Part shown: positions 1-11,791 of the stretch, piece after piece
Layout of the letters: the number at the start of each line of letters is the position of its first letter
Position numbering within the stretch: the stretch's first letter is position 1
Assembly: GCA_036345935.2 (NCBI GenBank)
Contig: JADWOT020000001.1
Span: 13,924,295 to 13,988,294, forward strand
Source of the DNA: Taenia hydatigena
Taxonomy: Eukaryota > Platyhelminthes > Cestoda > Cyclophyllidea > Taeniidae
Reading direction: 5' to 3'
DNA: 64,000 nt
The notes under the pieces: model-generated
Databases searched by the model: none
The model's input: only the letters and a program-made list of their open reading frames with translations
Told to the model about the DNA's origin: nothing
Position numbers and translations under genes: made by a program

Positions 1-95
1 AGGATGCTCTCTAATTCTCAAATTTGTTCAATCCAGCGACCCGCTGAGTGCATCTTGAAGGCGATATAGCGACATATTGATAATCATGTGAGGTG

Positions 96-682
96 TTTGC
101 CAGTAAATTGACTCTAGACGTTTTTGCAGTATTATCCGTGACAATGGGCTATTTTTTGTATTTGTTTACACGGGTTTGCGATTTTCACTCATTCTGCAGT
201 CAATTTTGTTGCATTTGTCTAGAAAAGACTGCGACTTTCTCTCCTTCTGTAGGCAATTTTGTTGCATTGATATGCACGTGACTGCGTTTTTTGCCCCTTA
301 TGTGGGCGATTTCGTTGCAGTGATCTACACGAGACTGCAATTTCCACTCATTCTGCGGTCAATTTTGTTGCATTAGTTTAAAAAAGGCTGCGACTTTTAC
401 TCTTTCTTCAATTAATTTTGTTGCATTGGTCTAAACGAGACTGCGATTTTCGTTCCTTCTGTGGGCAACTTTGTTGCATTCGTCCATACAAGACTGCGGT
501 TTTCCTTCCTTCTGTAGTCAATTTTGTAGTGCCTGTCTACACAAGGATGTGATTTTGCTCCTTATCGAAGCAATTTTGTTGTATTGCTATGCAAGGGCCT
601 GTGATTTTCGTTTTTTTTTTTTTTTTTTGGCTATTTTGTTGCATTGATCTAAACGAGGCTGCGATTTTCGCTCCTTCTCTGG
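96..682 (+). repeat. 53-bp satellite array, forward orientation
   Basis: About eleven diverged units of roughly 53 bp are arranged head to tail. The phrase TTTTGTTGCATT recurs near 203, 255, 361, 414 and later at 53-54-bp steps, each time followed by a variant of GATCTAAACGAGACTGCG and then GATTTTCGCTCCTTCTGTGG. The first unit or two are badly diverged, and one late unit carries a run of about 18 T (near 609-628). Each unit contains GCGATTTTCGC, a small inverted repeat. Short reading frames across the array are by-products of the repeat. The same unit in reverse orientation forms the array at about 24131-24800. Confidence 0.9.
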
Positions 683-814
683 ATTAACGCGCGTGATGGC
701 GCGCCCGTGACCAGTGACCAGTCTGCTTTCGAAATCAGAGCAAAAAGTGGAGTGGACCAGCCCTTCGGCAATGTTGCAGCTGAAAGATCAAAATCTTACT
801 GCATTTATTAACAG

Positions 815-1430
815 TATTGCATGTTGCCTCTCTCACACCCAAATTTGTTTCAACCCAGCAGAACAAATGCATGTCCAGTAACATTCAGTTAGATCTCCGT
901 TTGCAGAAAATGTTTCGTGTTTATGCAACAATGACGTATTTCTTTTCCCGTTTGGATTGAGTATAGCGCCTAGAGGAGCACTGATTGGATTAGTTACTTC
1001 TTCTACAGCTTATGTGTCCATCTCGACGTACATTAAACACTGTTAGACCTGATTTAGGGTCCAGTAAGGCATGGAGGCAGCTGACGGTGAATTAGAAAAG
1101 CGCGGGACCGTTTGATAACGGATTGGCATTTTAGACACTGCAGCACAAAAATGAGACCAGAAACTGCTAATAGGATACGGGCATTACTAGGAAACCACTT
1201 GCGTCATTTGTGACACATTTGTGCTGTTTAGTAAGGTCAATTTCTATCCCATCATGCTACATACTTTTACATTGTACTTAATTGCTGATCATTTCAGTAC
1301 ATACTACTCCATTGAATAGGGTAATACTAAAGGGAGGGTCAGTGACGTCGGTGGTGGAAATGAATACTCCGTTCATGGTGCGATCGGCGATCACTCCAAA
1401 AACTAATTGAGTGTAAACGCGTAGATGTGT
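815..1430 (+). repeat. Rearranged, internally deleted copy of block F
   Basis: The segment matches two separated parts of the F core in the same orientation. Its left part (GTTGCCTCTCTCACA..., then the stretch through GATACGGG and ACCACTTGC near 1160-1205) aligns with about 3750-4180. Its right part (CAATTTCTATCCCATCATGC through ATTGAATAGGGTAATACTAA to about 1430) aligns with about 4895-5090. Roughly 700 bp of F between the two parts are missing. The match is much more diverged than that between the two full F copies, so this is probably an older insertion. Confidence 0.6.
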
Positions 1431-1494
1431 GTTTCTTATAGTGTATCTGTATAGTCCGAATTCAAAAATGCTTCTTTCAATCTTTTAGAAGAAG

Positions 1495-1985
1495 TGTGGA
1501 AGTTCGTAAATTGTCCACACGCCTACGCCAGAGCACATCCCTTTGCCTAAAGCCACCGCATTTCTATAGGAATGTACTGTCACAATCGCGTGGAAATCAC
1601 ATCAAAACAATATTGCTTAGTGAGAAGCTATAGAGTTCATTTCAACTACAACAGTCAAGTGTCTTACTAAGCCAACATAAAGTACCTCATACTTGCCTAC
1701 TTTTCGAAAGCATCAGCTAGAGTTATCAAAAAGCCCTGGTACAGGGTAAATGACTACTCATGTCTACAAGAGAAGTGACCATTACTCTGACGCTGATACG
1801 ACGGCCTCAAGAGGTTACATCGAGTATCAGTGGCAGCCAGTGAGACATGGCAACACAAGCAGACCTTTGAACAATTAACGCCATAGCTGACAACTTATAA
1901 TTACAAACCATTCGTATAACTTTTCGTTCCCCCTCACGCTTCGTCCATAGCCGAATTGCTAGCCTACGTGGATGTCGCATCGATT
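1495..1985 (+). repeat. Block D, forward copy
   Basis: This ~490-bp block is the reverse complement of about 18291-18870. Shared landmarks are GTTCGTAAATTGTCCACACG, GCCTACTTTTCGAAA, GACGGCCTCAAGAGG and CCTCACGCTTCGTCCATAG. Its right half (from about 1738) is also present inverted at about 7505-7745 and again at about 8046-8279. No gene is seen in it. Confidence 0.75.
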
Positions 1986-3335
1986 TCAGATTGAATGGCT
2001 GTCAAAGTTGCAGCGATTATTTGGACAAACAATTGTCAACACGATGCTGATTGGTGCATGTCTTGGAAACACAGCAAGAGGAGGAGGAAGAGTCCAAGAC
2101 AAAAACCGAAATATTCGAAAACCGATTGAGCGTCAGTTTGTACTTCCCTTCCATAAATTCATCATCCGAGTGTCAGACACTTAAATATGGTGGTGAATAA
2201 ATGGAATTTTCGCCCAAATGATCAATAATACTAAAATGTCGTGGTAGTCGTAAATTAATTGGACTGTGTTGAACTAGCACTTATGGAAGGAATCTTATTA
2301 AACGACCACTATTTGCGCTCTGAAATCACGTCATGTTGAGTAAATAACTCTTTGTCAAATAATTGTTTCAGTTTTTTCTACCGATCGCTCATTTTCCTTA
2401 TGAACATCTGCAAAACAAAGAGATAGATATTTTAGGCTGCCATTGATTTGTTGGAACTCGCCTCATTTTGACTAGCCAAACGCAGCGGTTTTTCGCCGAA
2501 GCAGAGAAGCTTCGCACCTGTTCTCATCAATTGCATCGTGCAGATCGGTCTCGTGTGCGTTCGTGTCGCGTTCGACAGGGAATCCTCAGGTGTCAGTTTT
2601 GTTAGCAGCGCTTTGATTTCCAGGCGGGCATGGGCAAATGTAGATTTGGTGCAATGTGTCTTTCAGGTGCATATCGCATAAGCAGCAAGTATATCGGTGT
2701 AGGTGACGTAGTAAACGATATGATTGTGAAGTCCAACTGATACTGCAAGCACTTCTGCTAGCAAACAACACAAAGGAGTCTCAAAACAAACTGATGAATT
2801 GCGCAGCCTTTCATTCGTCGTTCGTTAATTTATGGCCAGCATACGGAACCCATCTGCCTAACTCCTGAAACTATTACCATTCACCGTCTGATGCGGTCGC
2901 AAACCAGTGACTACATCACTCGTGTCACAACGCCCTTCTTCAAGATTCCTGATGCTGCGTTCTCTGATTATCCTAGCTAGTTTCTTTCAAGGCGGAGCTG
3001 TTAATTGGTCTTGGGTTCATGGCGCAAGTAATTTGACCAAATTAGCCAAGTCCACCTTGAAAGAGTGACATTCATCACTTCCTCTCATGCGCTAATGAAA
3101 TCGAAGCCAAATCATCCCTCGTGTGTGCGGCTCCTCAACAAAGCGAATGTTGATGAGTAAATGCATCCCACTTCGATGCAAACAGGGGACGAACTACTCG
3201 TAGTTAAATCGTTGCTTGTAATCTCTGATTGCTTCGTCTTCTTCCGTCACTTTAGATAGCATCATTGACTATAATGCCACTTTGAAGCGAATCATGCAGG
3301 TACGTGCATTTAGATGCCATGCACTGCGAATAGTT
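1738..3335 (+). repeat. Left arm (D part, C, E) of a long inverted repeat
   Basis: This ~1.6-kb stretch is repeated in inverted orientation at about 6245-7745. The two arms flank the 2.9-kb core F, giving a fold-back-like layout. Landmarks shared with the other arm are GACGGCCTCAAGAGG, AACTCTTTGTCAAATAA, GGAACTCGCCTCATTTTGAC, GCATCGTGCAGATCG and, at the inner edge, GCAGGTACGTGCATTTAGAT. The E part recurs at 17581-18290 (inverted). That copy lacks about 600 bp corresponding to C and the start of E (about 1975-2590). No confident coding content was found. Confidence 0.8.
1972..2184 (+). CDS. 70-codon open frame in block C, probably not a working gene
   Basis: An ATG-initiated frame of 70 codons ends in TAA. 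The homologous position in the opposite arm (7298-7510, minus strand) has a frame of exactly the same length with about 80% identical residues, including the shared ends IERQ and FIIRVSDT. I recognise no family. Against coding: comparing the two copies by eye gives about 14-15 replaced codons and only about 5 silent ones, which is what neutral drift predicts. A third copy in the tandem duplicate is broken by a deletion of roughly 90 bp. The frame is recorded because it is open in two copies. Function unknown. Confidence 0.15.
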   Translation: MSHRFQIEWLSKLQRLFGQTIVNTMLIGACLGNTARGGGRVQDKNRNIRKPIERQFVLPFHKFIIRVSDT

Positions 3336-6244
3336 TAGTTGACCCTGAATTTGGAATTATTTATGACGTATTTTGATGCAGTAAGTAAGTACATAAGTTG
3401 TGATTTGCTATTACGGGCTTGTTCAAGCAGAGCTTTGGGAATGGAACATTTTACATTCTGTCGTAAAATTGGGGAAATTTACGTGCATTTCAGGGCGAAG
3501 CATCTGTCTCTTTCTCTCCTGCCTCCAATATCGTGGCAACAGCCGTTAAGTGGAAAGTTAACTCCACAAACCATAGCAATTTTATGTTTTCATTTTAAAC
3601 TCTGCGGATTTATCTGAATGACACGTCGAAAAATGAAGGTCACTTACCAAGTCTGTTTTTGGATCCACAGCAAAAAGGAGGATTGGACTCGCCTTATCAA
3701 TATATTACAGTTGGCCGAACAAAATCTCACAACCTTCGTTGACAGAATTGCTGGTTGCCTCTCTCACAGTCAAATACTCTCCCAACTCAGTGGTACCAAC
3801 ATTTGGTAGGTGACATCTGGTTTTATCTTTGTTTTCAAAAAAACTTTGCCTTGACGCGGCAACGGTATGTTTCCTTCCTCCGTATGGACCATGTAGACCT
3901 CCTAGCAGAGCAGTGATTAGGTTGATTGCTTTTTATTTGCAAGTGGTGTGCTTACTTTGACGCAAATCTGACATTGTTGAACCTGCACTATTCTTCTACG
4001 GATAGGTTGCTATACAATTCAGCAGGGCATAGAGGTAGGGGACGTTAAAGTAAAAAAGCATAAGAACTGCCTATTCCCCATTGACATTCCATGCACCGCA
4101 GCAACAAATGAGACGAGAACCTACGCATAGGATACGGGGGTATTAAAAAACCACTTGCTTTCTTAATGACACATTTGGGAAAAAGGAAAGTGTTTATAGT
4201 AACATCAAAGGTAATGCAAACGGTGCATGTCTGACCAATTTCCCAACAAAGTGCAGTACTGTAATAAATGTTATCAGCGAGAGAACTGCTGTGACTCAAA
4301 AAGTTAACTGGTCGTTATTGGCACAGCTTTACTATTTTGAGAATAAGGACTCACTGCTCGTGATCAAACAATACCTGATTTTGAACTGGATGTTGCATGC
4401 AGTGCTAAAACTCCTCAAACATTTCTGACACAAAAGTAAAACAGCATTTTTGGATTAAACAGAGAAAGCTTATGAATTTGGTAGGATAAGTAAAAAAAAC
4501 AAATGATTTAGGAGTAGGATTTTAGGGTAACACCAGACAAATGTCAAAAAAGCTGAAGTGATTCGTGAGTTTGGGCAGTGGCTAAGACAGTAAAAGAGAA
4601 AAGAGAAGCCACAGAATATGCAGTTCGTAATGAAAGTTGTGAGTTGAATGGTGTTTAGTAGAGGGAAATGGACGTCAGCGATAGCCTTGCGCACAAGTCC
4701 GTGGGTTTGGTGCCCCACTGGGGTTGTGCTGCCTGGGTCTGGGTTAGTACGCACATGCATAAGTGACAGAAGTGGAACGCTCGGAATCGCTGACTCACTT
4801 TGTTACGTTTCAATCAGCTGCACCTTACTTTAGTCTGCCCTGCTGCTCTTTATTCTTCTATACTCCTCTCCGCATATTTGTGCTATTTCGTACAGTCAAG
4901 TCTATCCCACCATATTACATCCCTTCGCACCAGACTTGATTGCAGACCATTGCGCGTGCATATTACTGTATTGAATGAGGTAATATTAATGTTTGTGGCA
5001 ATGACGTTGGTGATGGAGATGTATTATGTGTTCATGGAGCTGTCGGCGGCCGTATCAACAAATGAATGAGTGCAAGCGCGTTGAAGCGTATTTGTGGAAG
5101 GCGGCTGTTTAGTTTGCATTCGCAAATGCATCGTCAATTGCACGAAGCCTTGCAAGGTGAGCCGCAAAGTTGGTACACATCAATGTACGCAAATGGAAAA
5201 CGTTGCGGACACACATCACTTTAGTATAAATGTGCTTTTTCTGATCCTATTTCTGCATGCATAGATTCCTAACTTATGTCATCCCTCCACTTTGTGATTC
5301 AAGTACTTAGATTTGGATCTTCAAAGCGTAATCAAGTTCCTTTAGACTAGTTTGCGTTCGCACATTTATGGCTGCATATTTTTATATTATTAAAATCCTG
5401 CAATGTGGGCTTGGAGATTCAAAGCCTTACTACAGACAAATTTCCCATCTCAGCGGTATCCGTCTTTGCACATTCGCAAGTGGCACTAATTGAACGATTA
5501 TAGTGCTTTCGGCAGACACAACATCACAATGCGGCTGGACAATTGATTATTTTGTTTACAGCTACTAAGGAATCCGTCCGTCGTTGCATTAATTGCAAGA
5601 CCAAATTCAATTGACAATTGGGTTTTGCTCTGCCACTTCTCCATCAGATCCCATTTTGTGCCTCCTTTTATATGCTACCGTAGCTGGGTCCCCAACCTCC
5701 CTTCCATTTATCTATAGCTTCATTCCTCCCTTCAGTTACTTTTGCATGCACTCATTCATCCTAGTATGTGTGCATGTCTACAAGTCCAACCACATAATAT
5801 TTTAATTAATATTTACTATCCTCCTCTGATTCCCTCCTCTTTCTAGCTTTTAGGCTCTCATTCTTTTTCTCTCCATGCCTTGCTTTGCGTTCCTTGTTGC
5901 AGTTGTACATGCACATGCGAATACAATCAACGAGGCTGCATTGTACACTACATCACCTGGGGTGCATTTATTAATCTTCGTTTGACACTGTTGAGCAAGT
6001 CTTGATCCCAGTGTCTACTACTGTCTCCAACATCACTGCTTTTTCCTTAAGCATTACCTGTTTTAAAACAGTGATATACATCTTATTCTCAGTAGCAGTT
6101 TTGATTGCACAAATGAGAAGAGGTGGCACGTGGTAGCCTCATTGAGGCACCTAAAATGTCCTCAATGTGTGCGCTCAGATGGTGTTTTGAGATTACCAAC
6201 CACACGAAGCCAAGTCGCGGAACACGATTAAGAGGCAGTCCTAA
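3336..6244 (+). repeat. Core block F, forward copy
   Basis: This ~2.9-kb block is present as its reverse complement at about 14665-17580, with similarity of roughly 85-90% by eye along its whole length. Landmarks are GGATCCACAGCAAAA near 3661, GGGTTTGGTGCCCCACTGGG near 4702, CAATTGACAATTGGG near 5608 and ACCACACGAAGCCAAG near 6200. Open frames of 60-115 codons occur on both strands and recur in the inverted copy (for example 4470-4760 minus, matching 16157-16504 plus). They begin mostly at non-ATG codons, resemble no family I know, and differ in length between copies, so none is called as a gene. The block is flanked on both sides by inverted copies of E. Confidence 0.8.
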
Positions 6245-7745
6245 TCGCAGTGCATGGCATCTAAATGCACGTACCTGCATGATTCGCTTCAAAGTGGCAC
6301 TATAGCCAATGATGTTATCTAAAGTGAAGGAAGAAGACGAAGCAATCAGAGATTACAAGCAACGATTTAACTACGAGTAGTTTGTCTCCTGTTTGCATTG
6401 AAGTGGGCTGCATTCAGTCATCAACATTCGCTTTGTTGAGGAGCCGCACACACGAGGGATGATTTGGCTTCGAATATACTAGTGCGTGAGAGGAAGTGAT
6501 GAATGCCACTCTTTCAAAGCGAACTTGGCTGATTTGGTCAAATTACTTGCACCATGAACCCAGGACCAATTAGCAGTTCCACTTTGAAAGAAGCTGGCTG
6601 AGATAATCAGAGAACGCAGTGTCGAAAACCTTAAAGAAGGACGTTTGTGACACGAGTGATGCAGTCACTTGTTTGCAGCTGCATCGGACGGTGAGTGGTA
6701 ATAGTTGCAGGAGTTAGGCAGATGGATTCCGTATGCTGACCATGAATTAACGAACGACGAATAAAAAGCTGCGCAATTCATTAACTTGTTCTGCGACTCC
6801 TTTACGTTATTCGCCAGCAGCAGTGCTTTCAGTATAAGTTGGCCTTCACAGTCACATCGCTCATTACGTCACCAACACCGATATATTAGTTGCTTGTGCG
6901 ATATGCACCTGAGAGATACATTACACTAAATTTCCATTCGCCCATGCCTGCCTGGATTTCAAAGCGCTGCCAACAAGACTCACACTTGTGAATTCCCTGT
7001 CAAACGCGATCTGCACGATGCAACTGGTGAGTACAGGCGCGAAGCTGTATTTGGCTAGTCAAAATGAGGCGAGTTCCAACAAATCAATGGTGGTCTAAGC
7101 TATCTGTCTCTTGGTTATGCAGATGCTCATAAGGAAATTTGCAGCATTTATTTGACAAAGAGTTATTCACATAATATGACGTGATTTTAAGGCGCAAATA
7201 GTGTTCGTTTAATGAGATTCATTCCATGAGTGTTAGTCCAATACATTTTAGTATTATTGATCATTTGGGCGGAAATTCCATTTATGCACCACCATATTTA
7301 GGTGTCTGACACTCGGATGATGAAATCATGGAAAGTAATTACAAGCTGTCGCTCAATCGGTTTTCGAATATTTCGGTTTCTGTCTTGGACTCTTCTTCCT
7401 CCTCTTACTGTGGCTCCAAGACATGCACCATCCAGCATCGTGATGACAGTTGTTTGTCCAAATAACCGCTGCAACTTTGGCAACCATTCACTCTGAATTC
7501 GATGCAACATCCACGTAGGCTAGCAATTCGGCCATGGAAGAAGTGTGAGGGAGGGCGAAATGTCATGCGAGTGGTTGGTAATTACAAGTTGTCATCTATG
7601 GCGTTAATTGTCCAAAGGACTGCCTGAGTTGCCATGTCTCACTAGCTGCCACTGACACCTGATGCGACCTCTTGAGGCCGTCGTATCAGCGTCAAAGTAC
7701 TGGTCACTTCTCTTGTAGACACAAGCAATCATTGACCCTGTACCG
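6245..7745 (-). repeat. Right arm (E, C, D part) of the long inverted repeat
   Basis: This is the reverse complement of about 1738-3335. It starts at the CAGTGCATGGCATCTAAATG junction with F and ends at GACCCTGTACC near 7745. The arms differ by small indels and substitutions, about 85-90% similar by eye. It is followed at once by a second copy of its own C-D part. Confidence 0.8.
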
Positions 7746-8279
7746 TGATTTTAAGGCGCAAGTAGTGATTGTTTAATAAAATTCATTCCAAGAGTGTAAG
7801 TTCAACACAGTCCAAAGAATTTATGGCTACCACAACATTTTAGTATTATTGATCATTAGAGCGGAAAATCCCTTTTTTTACCACCATATTTAAGTGTCTG
7901 ACACTCGGATGATGAAATTATGGAAAGGAATTACAAGCTGTCGCTCAATCGGTATTCGAATATTTCGGTATCGTGTTAACAGTTGTTTGTCCAAGCAATC
8001 GCTTCGACTTTGACAGCCATTCAATCTGAATTCGATACAATATCCACATAGACTAGCAATTCGGCTATGGATGAAGTGTGAGGGGGACCGAAAAGTTGTA
8101 CGAATGGTTGGTAATTATAAGTTGTCAACTAGGGCGTTAATTGTCCAAAGGACTGCTTGAGTTGCCATGCCTCAATAGCTGCCACTGACACCTGATGCGA
8201 CCTCTTGAGGCCGTCGTATCAGCGTCAGAGCAATGGTCACTTCTGTTGTAGACACAAGCAATCATTGACCCTGTACCGT
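7178..8279 (-). repeat. Tandem duplication of the C-D segment
   Basis: Two head-to-tail units (about 7178-7745 and 7746-8279) both begin GATTTTAAGGCGCAA and both end ACAAGCAATCATTGACCCTG plus TACC. The second unit lacks roughly 90 bp inside block C and has an extra piece (CAGTCCAAAGAATTTATGGC) that the left arm near 2240-2270 also has and the first unit lacks. The two units are therefore not a recent perfect duplication. The second unit abuts repeat G at about 8280. Confidence 0.8.
7298..7510 (-). CDS. 70-codon open frame in block C, inverted copy
   Basis: This minus-strand, ATG-initiated frame of 70 codons corresponds codon for codon to the frame at 1972-2184 in the other arm. The substitutions between the two are mostly replacements, so there is no sign of protein-level selection. 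The tandem duplicate next to it has lost the middle of the frame. No domain was recognised. It is most likely a chance open frame retained because the copies are young. Confidence 0.15.
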   Translation of the reverse strand: MLHRIQSEWLPKLQRLFGQTTVITMLDGACLGATVRGGRRVQDRNRNIRKPIERQLVITFHDFIIRVSDT

Positions 8280-8649
8280 GGTGTTACCACATAGAGTCGT
8301 TTCATTCGATCATGAGTCGGCCATATAGAAATGAAAGGTGTCAGCAGAAGGAATGAGGAAGAGATCGAGGTTGTGTAATTCTTTGGCTGTTCTTAAAAGC
8401 TCTCTGGGAGGATTGCGGATAGCAAACAAAGAGGACGTCTTTACGAAGAGGGTGTCATCTGTCCCCTCGCGAAGGGGGTGTAGTTGTGACAGAGGTGCTC
8501 TGATCACTGAGCACTGTTATGCCTGCCACGCAAGAGGTTTCCAACTTCTGGCAGAACGGGACTATCAATAGCACTCAAGGCAGTTCACTTAATTTCTTCC
8601 AAAGAGCATTGTTTTGGACTCGGTGCAAAATTTCGCTTTTACAAATGCT

Positions 8650-8835
8650 TCATCGCGCTAGATGCCACGAAAGCGGAGGACGGTAATGAGTTGCACTAGT
8701 TCTTATGTGTGTTTGGAAATTAGGGCAGGACTCTGTTCCAATCCGCCAATGCAGAACGGTGAAGGTGGCCAAAGGAAAGTCCACAAACGTTGCGTCAATG
8801 TGTGGTGCAATGACAGTTGGAGTGAATTCAATCAA
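8650..8835 (-). pseudogene. Fragment matching the 22398-22736 frame (DATF motif)
   Basis: The minus-strand frame contains HIDATFVDFP followed by FTVLHWRIG, as in the longer frame of copy 2 at 22398-22736. Upstream, the frame conserved in copy 2 is interrupted by stops here. The layout D-A-T-F, then P, then F, L and H vaguely resembles the first catalytic-aspartate region of MULE transposases, but no second or third catalytic residue could be placed. It is a decayed fragment if it was ever coding. Confidence 0.2.
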
Positions 8836-10933
8836 CCACTGCCAGTCTTCTGGCTAAATGGTGGAATCTGCCTCTATTAAATGAAAGGACATTCTTGTTA
8901 TGCAGAAGTGTGGGACAGATTGTCAAACACGTGATCATTATTTGGCAAACCTCTTTTATCATTGGCCATAATGGATGGGTAGGATGCTAAAAGAGGACGT
9001 AAGGTACCAACCTCTGCACGGTTCTGGCGCACGAGAGCTTCCTGCTGCCTTTTTACTGACAACACACAGCCAAAGGCATGAACTGGTCTAGAAAGTGAGA
9101 TGGATATGCCACCGATGAATAAAACCTTCCCTGGAGGATGAAGTTGGATGATATTATGAAGTCGTCAGGTCTCCTCTGAGCCTAGCAGCATCATAGCCAT
9201 TGGTGCAAGCAGTTCTTTGAGAGAGCTACACGAGTAAGCGGACCGGGTAGATGATGCCAAAACTGCAACACTTAAGGCACTTTTGGAAGGCTTGAAATCA
9301 CAGTGATCGCATCGATCCAACCTAGGCCCGAAGGGGTCCCAGTGGAAAGAGTAGACAATGGTATCGTAGGTCCTCTGCCATCCCTCCACCAATGCAATCT
9401 CGATATGATAGACTGCTTGTGAAAGCGGCTGAAACTAAACTCATGTATACACAAATCATTAAAATGGTCGCCTCAGGTTTTCCATCAAAAGGAACGAGAT
9501 TTGTTGGTATAGCGTGGGTTATTCGGCAGATAGCAATCAAGGACGTAATTTCTTTAGTCGACTCTTTTACTTAACCATGCAAGATCCTACAGTTCAAAGA
9601 CATGTGCACAAATCTACAGAGCAAAGTGTGGGTAAAACTGTAAAAACCGCACTCTTGTCGGACTGCCAAAATCTTGCGCTGAATGCTCGAAACGAGGTGA
9701 TTGAGATTTAGATCTGAGACGCATCTTGTCCTTATCAAAATAGTCTGATATTCTGAAGATCGAGGAGGAAGAGGAAAACGGCTAACCTGCTACACAATTT
9801 TAGATAAAGGAAATTTTATGAAATCACGTAATCCAATGAGGAGTGAAATGAAAACTAAAACGCTGCAAACAGATGACAGAGAGTGTTTTCATTTGCTCAA
9901 CTTCGTGGCTGATGATGAAGTAACTTATCAGTTTGCTATTCTTCGGTCCAAGTCTCGTTGCACATTTCATCCACCCTCATTCTGCGGTCGACGAGCCGAA
10001 GCGAATGATGACGGCAGTACTGGAGCGAATCCTGGAAGACGTTACATTAGAAGAAACGCGTCGATTAGCTATTGCCTTACTCCTGTTCATTCCTTATCCC
10101 CTTTACTGCACACTAATCACGATATAGTCAGGCACTGATGGTCGTCAGTGGCATTCTGCTTGTTCCCCTGCAAGGCATGCTTAGATTGTCTACATTGCTA
10201 AGGTGCCACTAATACTTCTCAGTCCCACCTTGAAGACTACCCATTAATGGCTCGTATATTTCACCGAGGGCGGGTGACAGTGCCCACGCCACGGTGTTTC
10301 TGTTGCGTACGCGTGCAGCTGGTTGAACCGCCCTCAACGTCAAATATTGATGCAAATTACCGTCAGATTAGTTCAAACTGGTTTGGTGACGAAAAATGTT
10401 AGTTTAGGTTCACCTGTTTTCCGAAGCAATGTAAAGGTACACACTTTACACTCCGCATCGGTTCAGTCAGCATCTCAAAAGTATGAACATCTGTTCATGA
10501 TTTCAGCCACCCTACGCCTTCCATACTGCATTACCAACACCTTCTTCACACCGATCCTCTGAATCTCATATCACAGGATGCTGCTCTGTTTCAATTTAAT
10601 CGTGCTTCAATCTCAGCATTCCGAATTCTGATAGGCTTATCATTTGTGGTGTCACATAAACAAAATAAAATTATGCAAAACAATGGGACCGTTAAAATTA
10701 TTTGCTGATGTGGAGCTGCCAGGATCTCTGCACGTCCTTCCAAACACTTTGAAGCAGTACTTGAGAACCTTAGCTGGTCAATACATGGCTAGTGGTCCCT
10801 TGTTACCTAAACGAGGCCTCATTTAAGCAGTTGTTTTCGGATTTTACGTAATAATGTCTCAGATAGGTCTCTTTAAATCTGCGTCCGTTGCAAGGCTCTA
10901 CTATATCCTTTTAATAGTCATTTTCTCTTCGAA

Positions 10934-11791
10934 TGGCTTTGAAATTTACCAGTAAAAGCGCTATTTTTAGGAGTTCAGCTAATGCACAGACGAGCATGGC
11001 TTTTCCAATTTAATGAGACTAATAACAAACGTAGCCTGAATTATATGGGTGGGTGGATGAGTACTTCTGCCTGATGCTTTTCGCTCAAGGAAATCGAACC
11101 CACCGCAGTATCTTGGCTAATGCAACAGCGCATTACGACCAAGAAGAAAGGTTCTTTTTGTCGCCTTCCGTCGCAAGTGCTCCCTGCTTGTGTACGAGGT
11201 CCCATAAGCTGTGTGATCACCACGCCGTGTCATTGCACAAGATTGCCGCCATTCAAAATGACACGATACAAATGTGATTTGTCATTGTTACATTCTGCTC
11301 TCCCCATTCATCTCTCTTTGGATGTGTCATCGGATATTCCATACTTTTTGGACCAGTGGGATCGGTTTCTAGGGGCAGCAGATGTTACTCTGCTGGACAC
11401 TTGTGAGTGGTGGGAAGGAGTTGGAGCTGTGGGGCAAAGGACGCAGCTGAGCGATTATGACTGTGTCATTTTATACCTTGATTATGTGGATTTCGAACCT
11501 CAGGAGTGGGAACACCCAACTGCGCTAGGTGATATTTTTACGTCTAAGCATGCATTTGCGTTGACTAATACGATATGGCAACTGTTAGATCCCTATTTGA
11601 ATTTGGACTGCATGGAGAGGACGTTTGAGCTCTTAAGCGGTTTCCGCTTTCGCCCTTTCTTCAGACTACCTCAAAGCTGGCGCATTTGGTGTAGCAGGCG
11701 GCAAAACAATTCGATGATCAACTTTGTGGAGATAGTATACTGGGCCTGTCTCAAAGCCGTGTGGGGTAGGAGAAGAACTCAACACGCCTAA
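10934..11791 (+). pseudogene. Frameshifted copy of the G-repeat gene
   Basis: This is copy 1 of the frame that is intact at 37739-38485. The long part (11120-11791, 223 codons) keeps the C-terminal two thirds, including the shared motifs SSDIPYF, TCEWWEG, LSDYDCVI, CMERTFELL and FFRLPQ. The N-terminal part lies in another frame: FAQGNRTHRS near 11081-11110 is joined to the rest only through a shift at a T run near 11153 (five T here, three in copy 3). Further 1-2-base losses occur near 10972 and 11047. I recognise no domain. Over about 156 codons compared with copy 3 by hand, about 41 are replaced and about 20 changed silently, which indicates weak constraint at most. The gene is dead here. 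Confidence 0.5.

Noticed and set aside
9818..10138. VADDEV in a 106-codon frame as a reverse transcriptase catalytic motif
   Set aside because: Copies 2 and 3 do not conserve the aspartate pair (copy 3 reads EADNEV). The neighbouring frame (VAHFIHPHSAVDEP) is open over the same bases. No other reverse transcriptase motifs are present.
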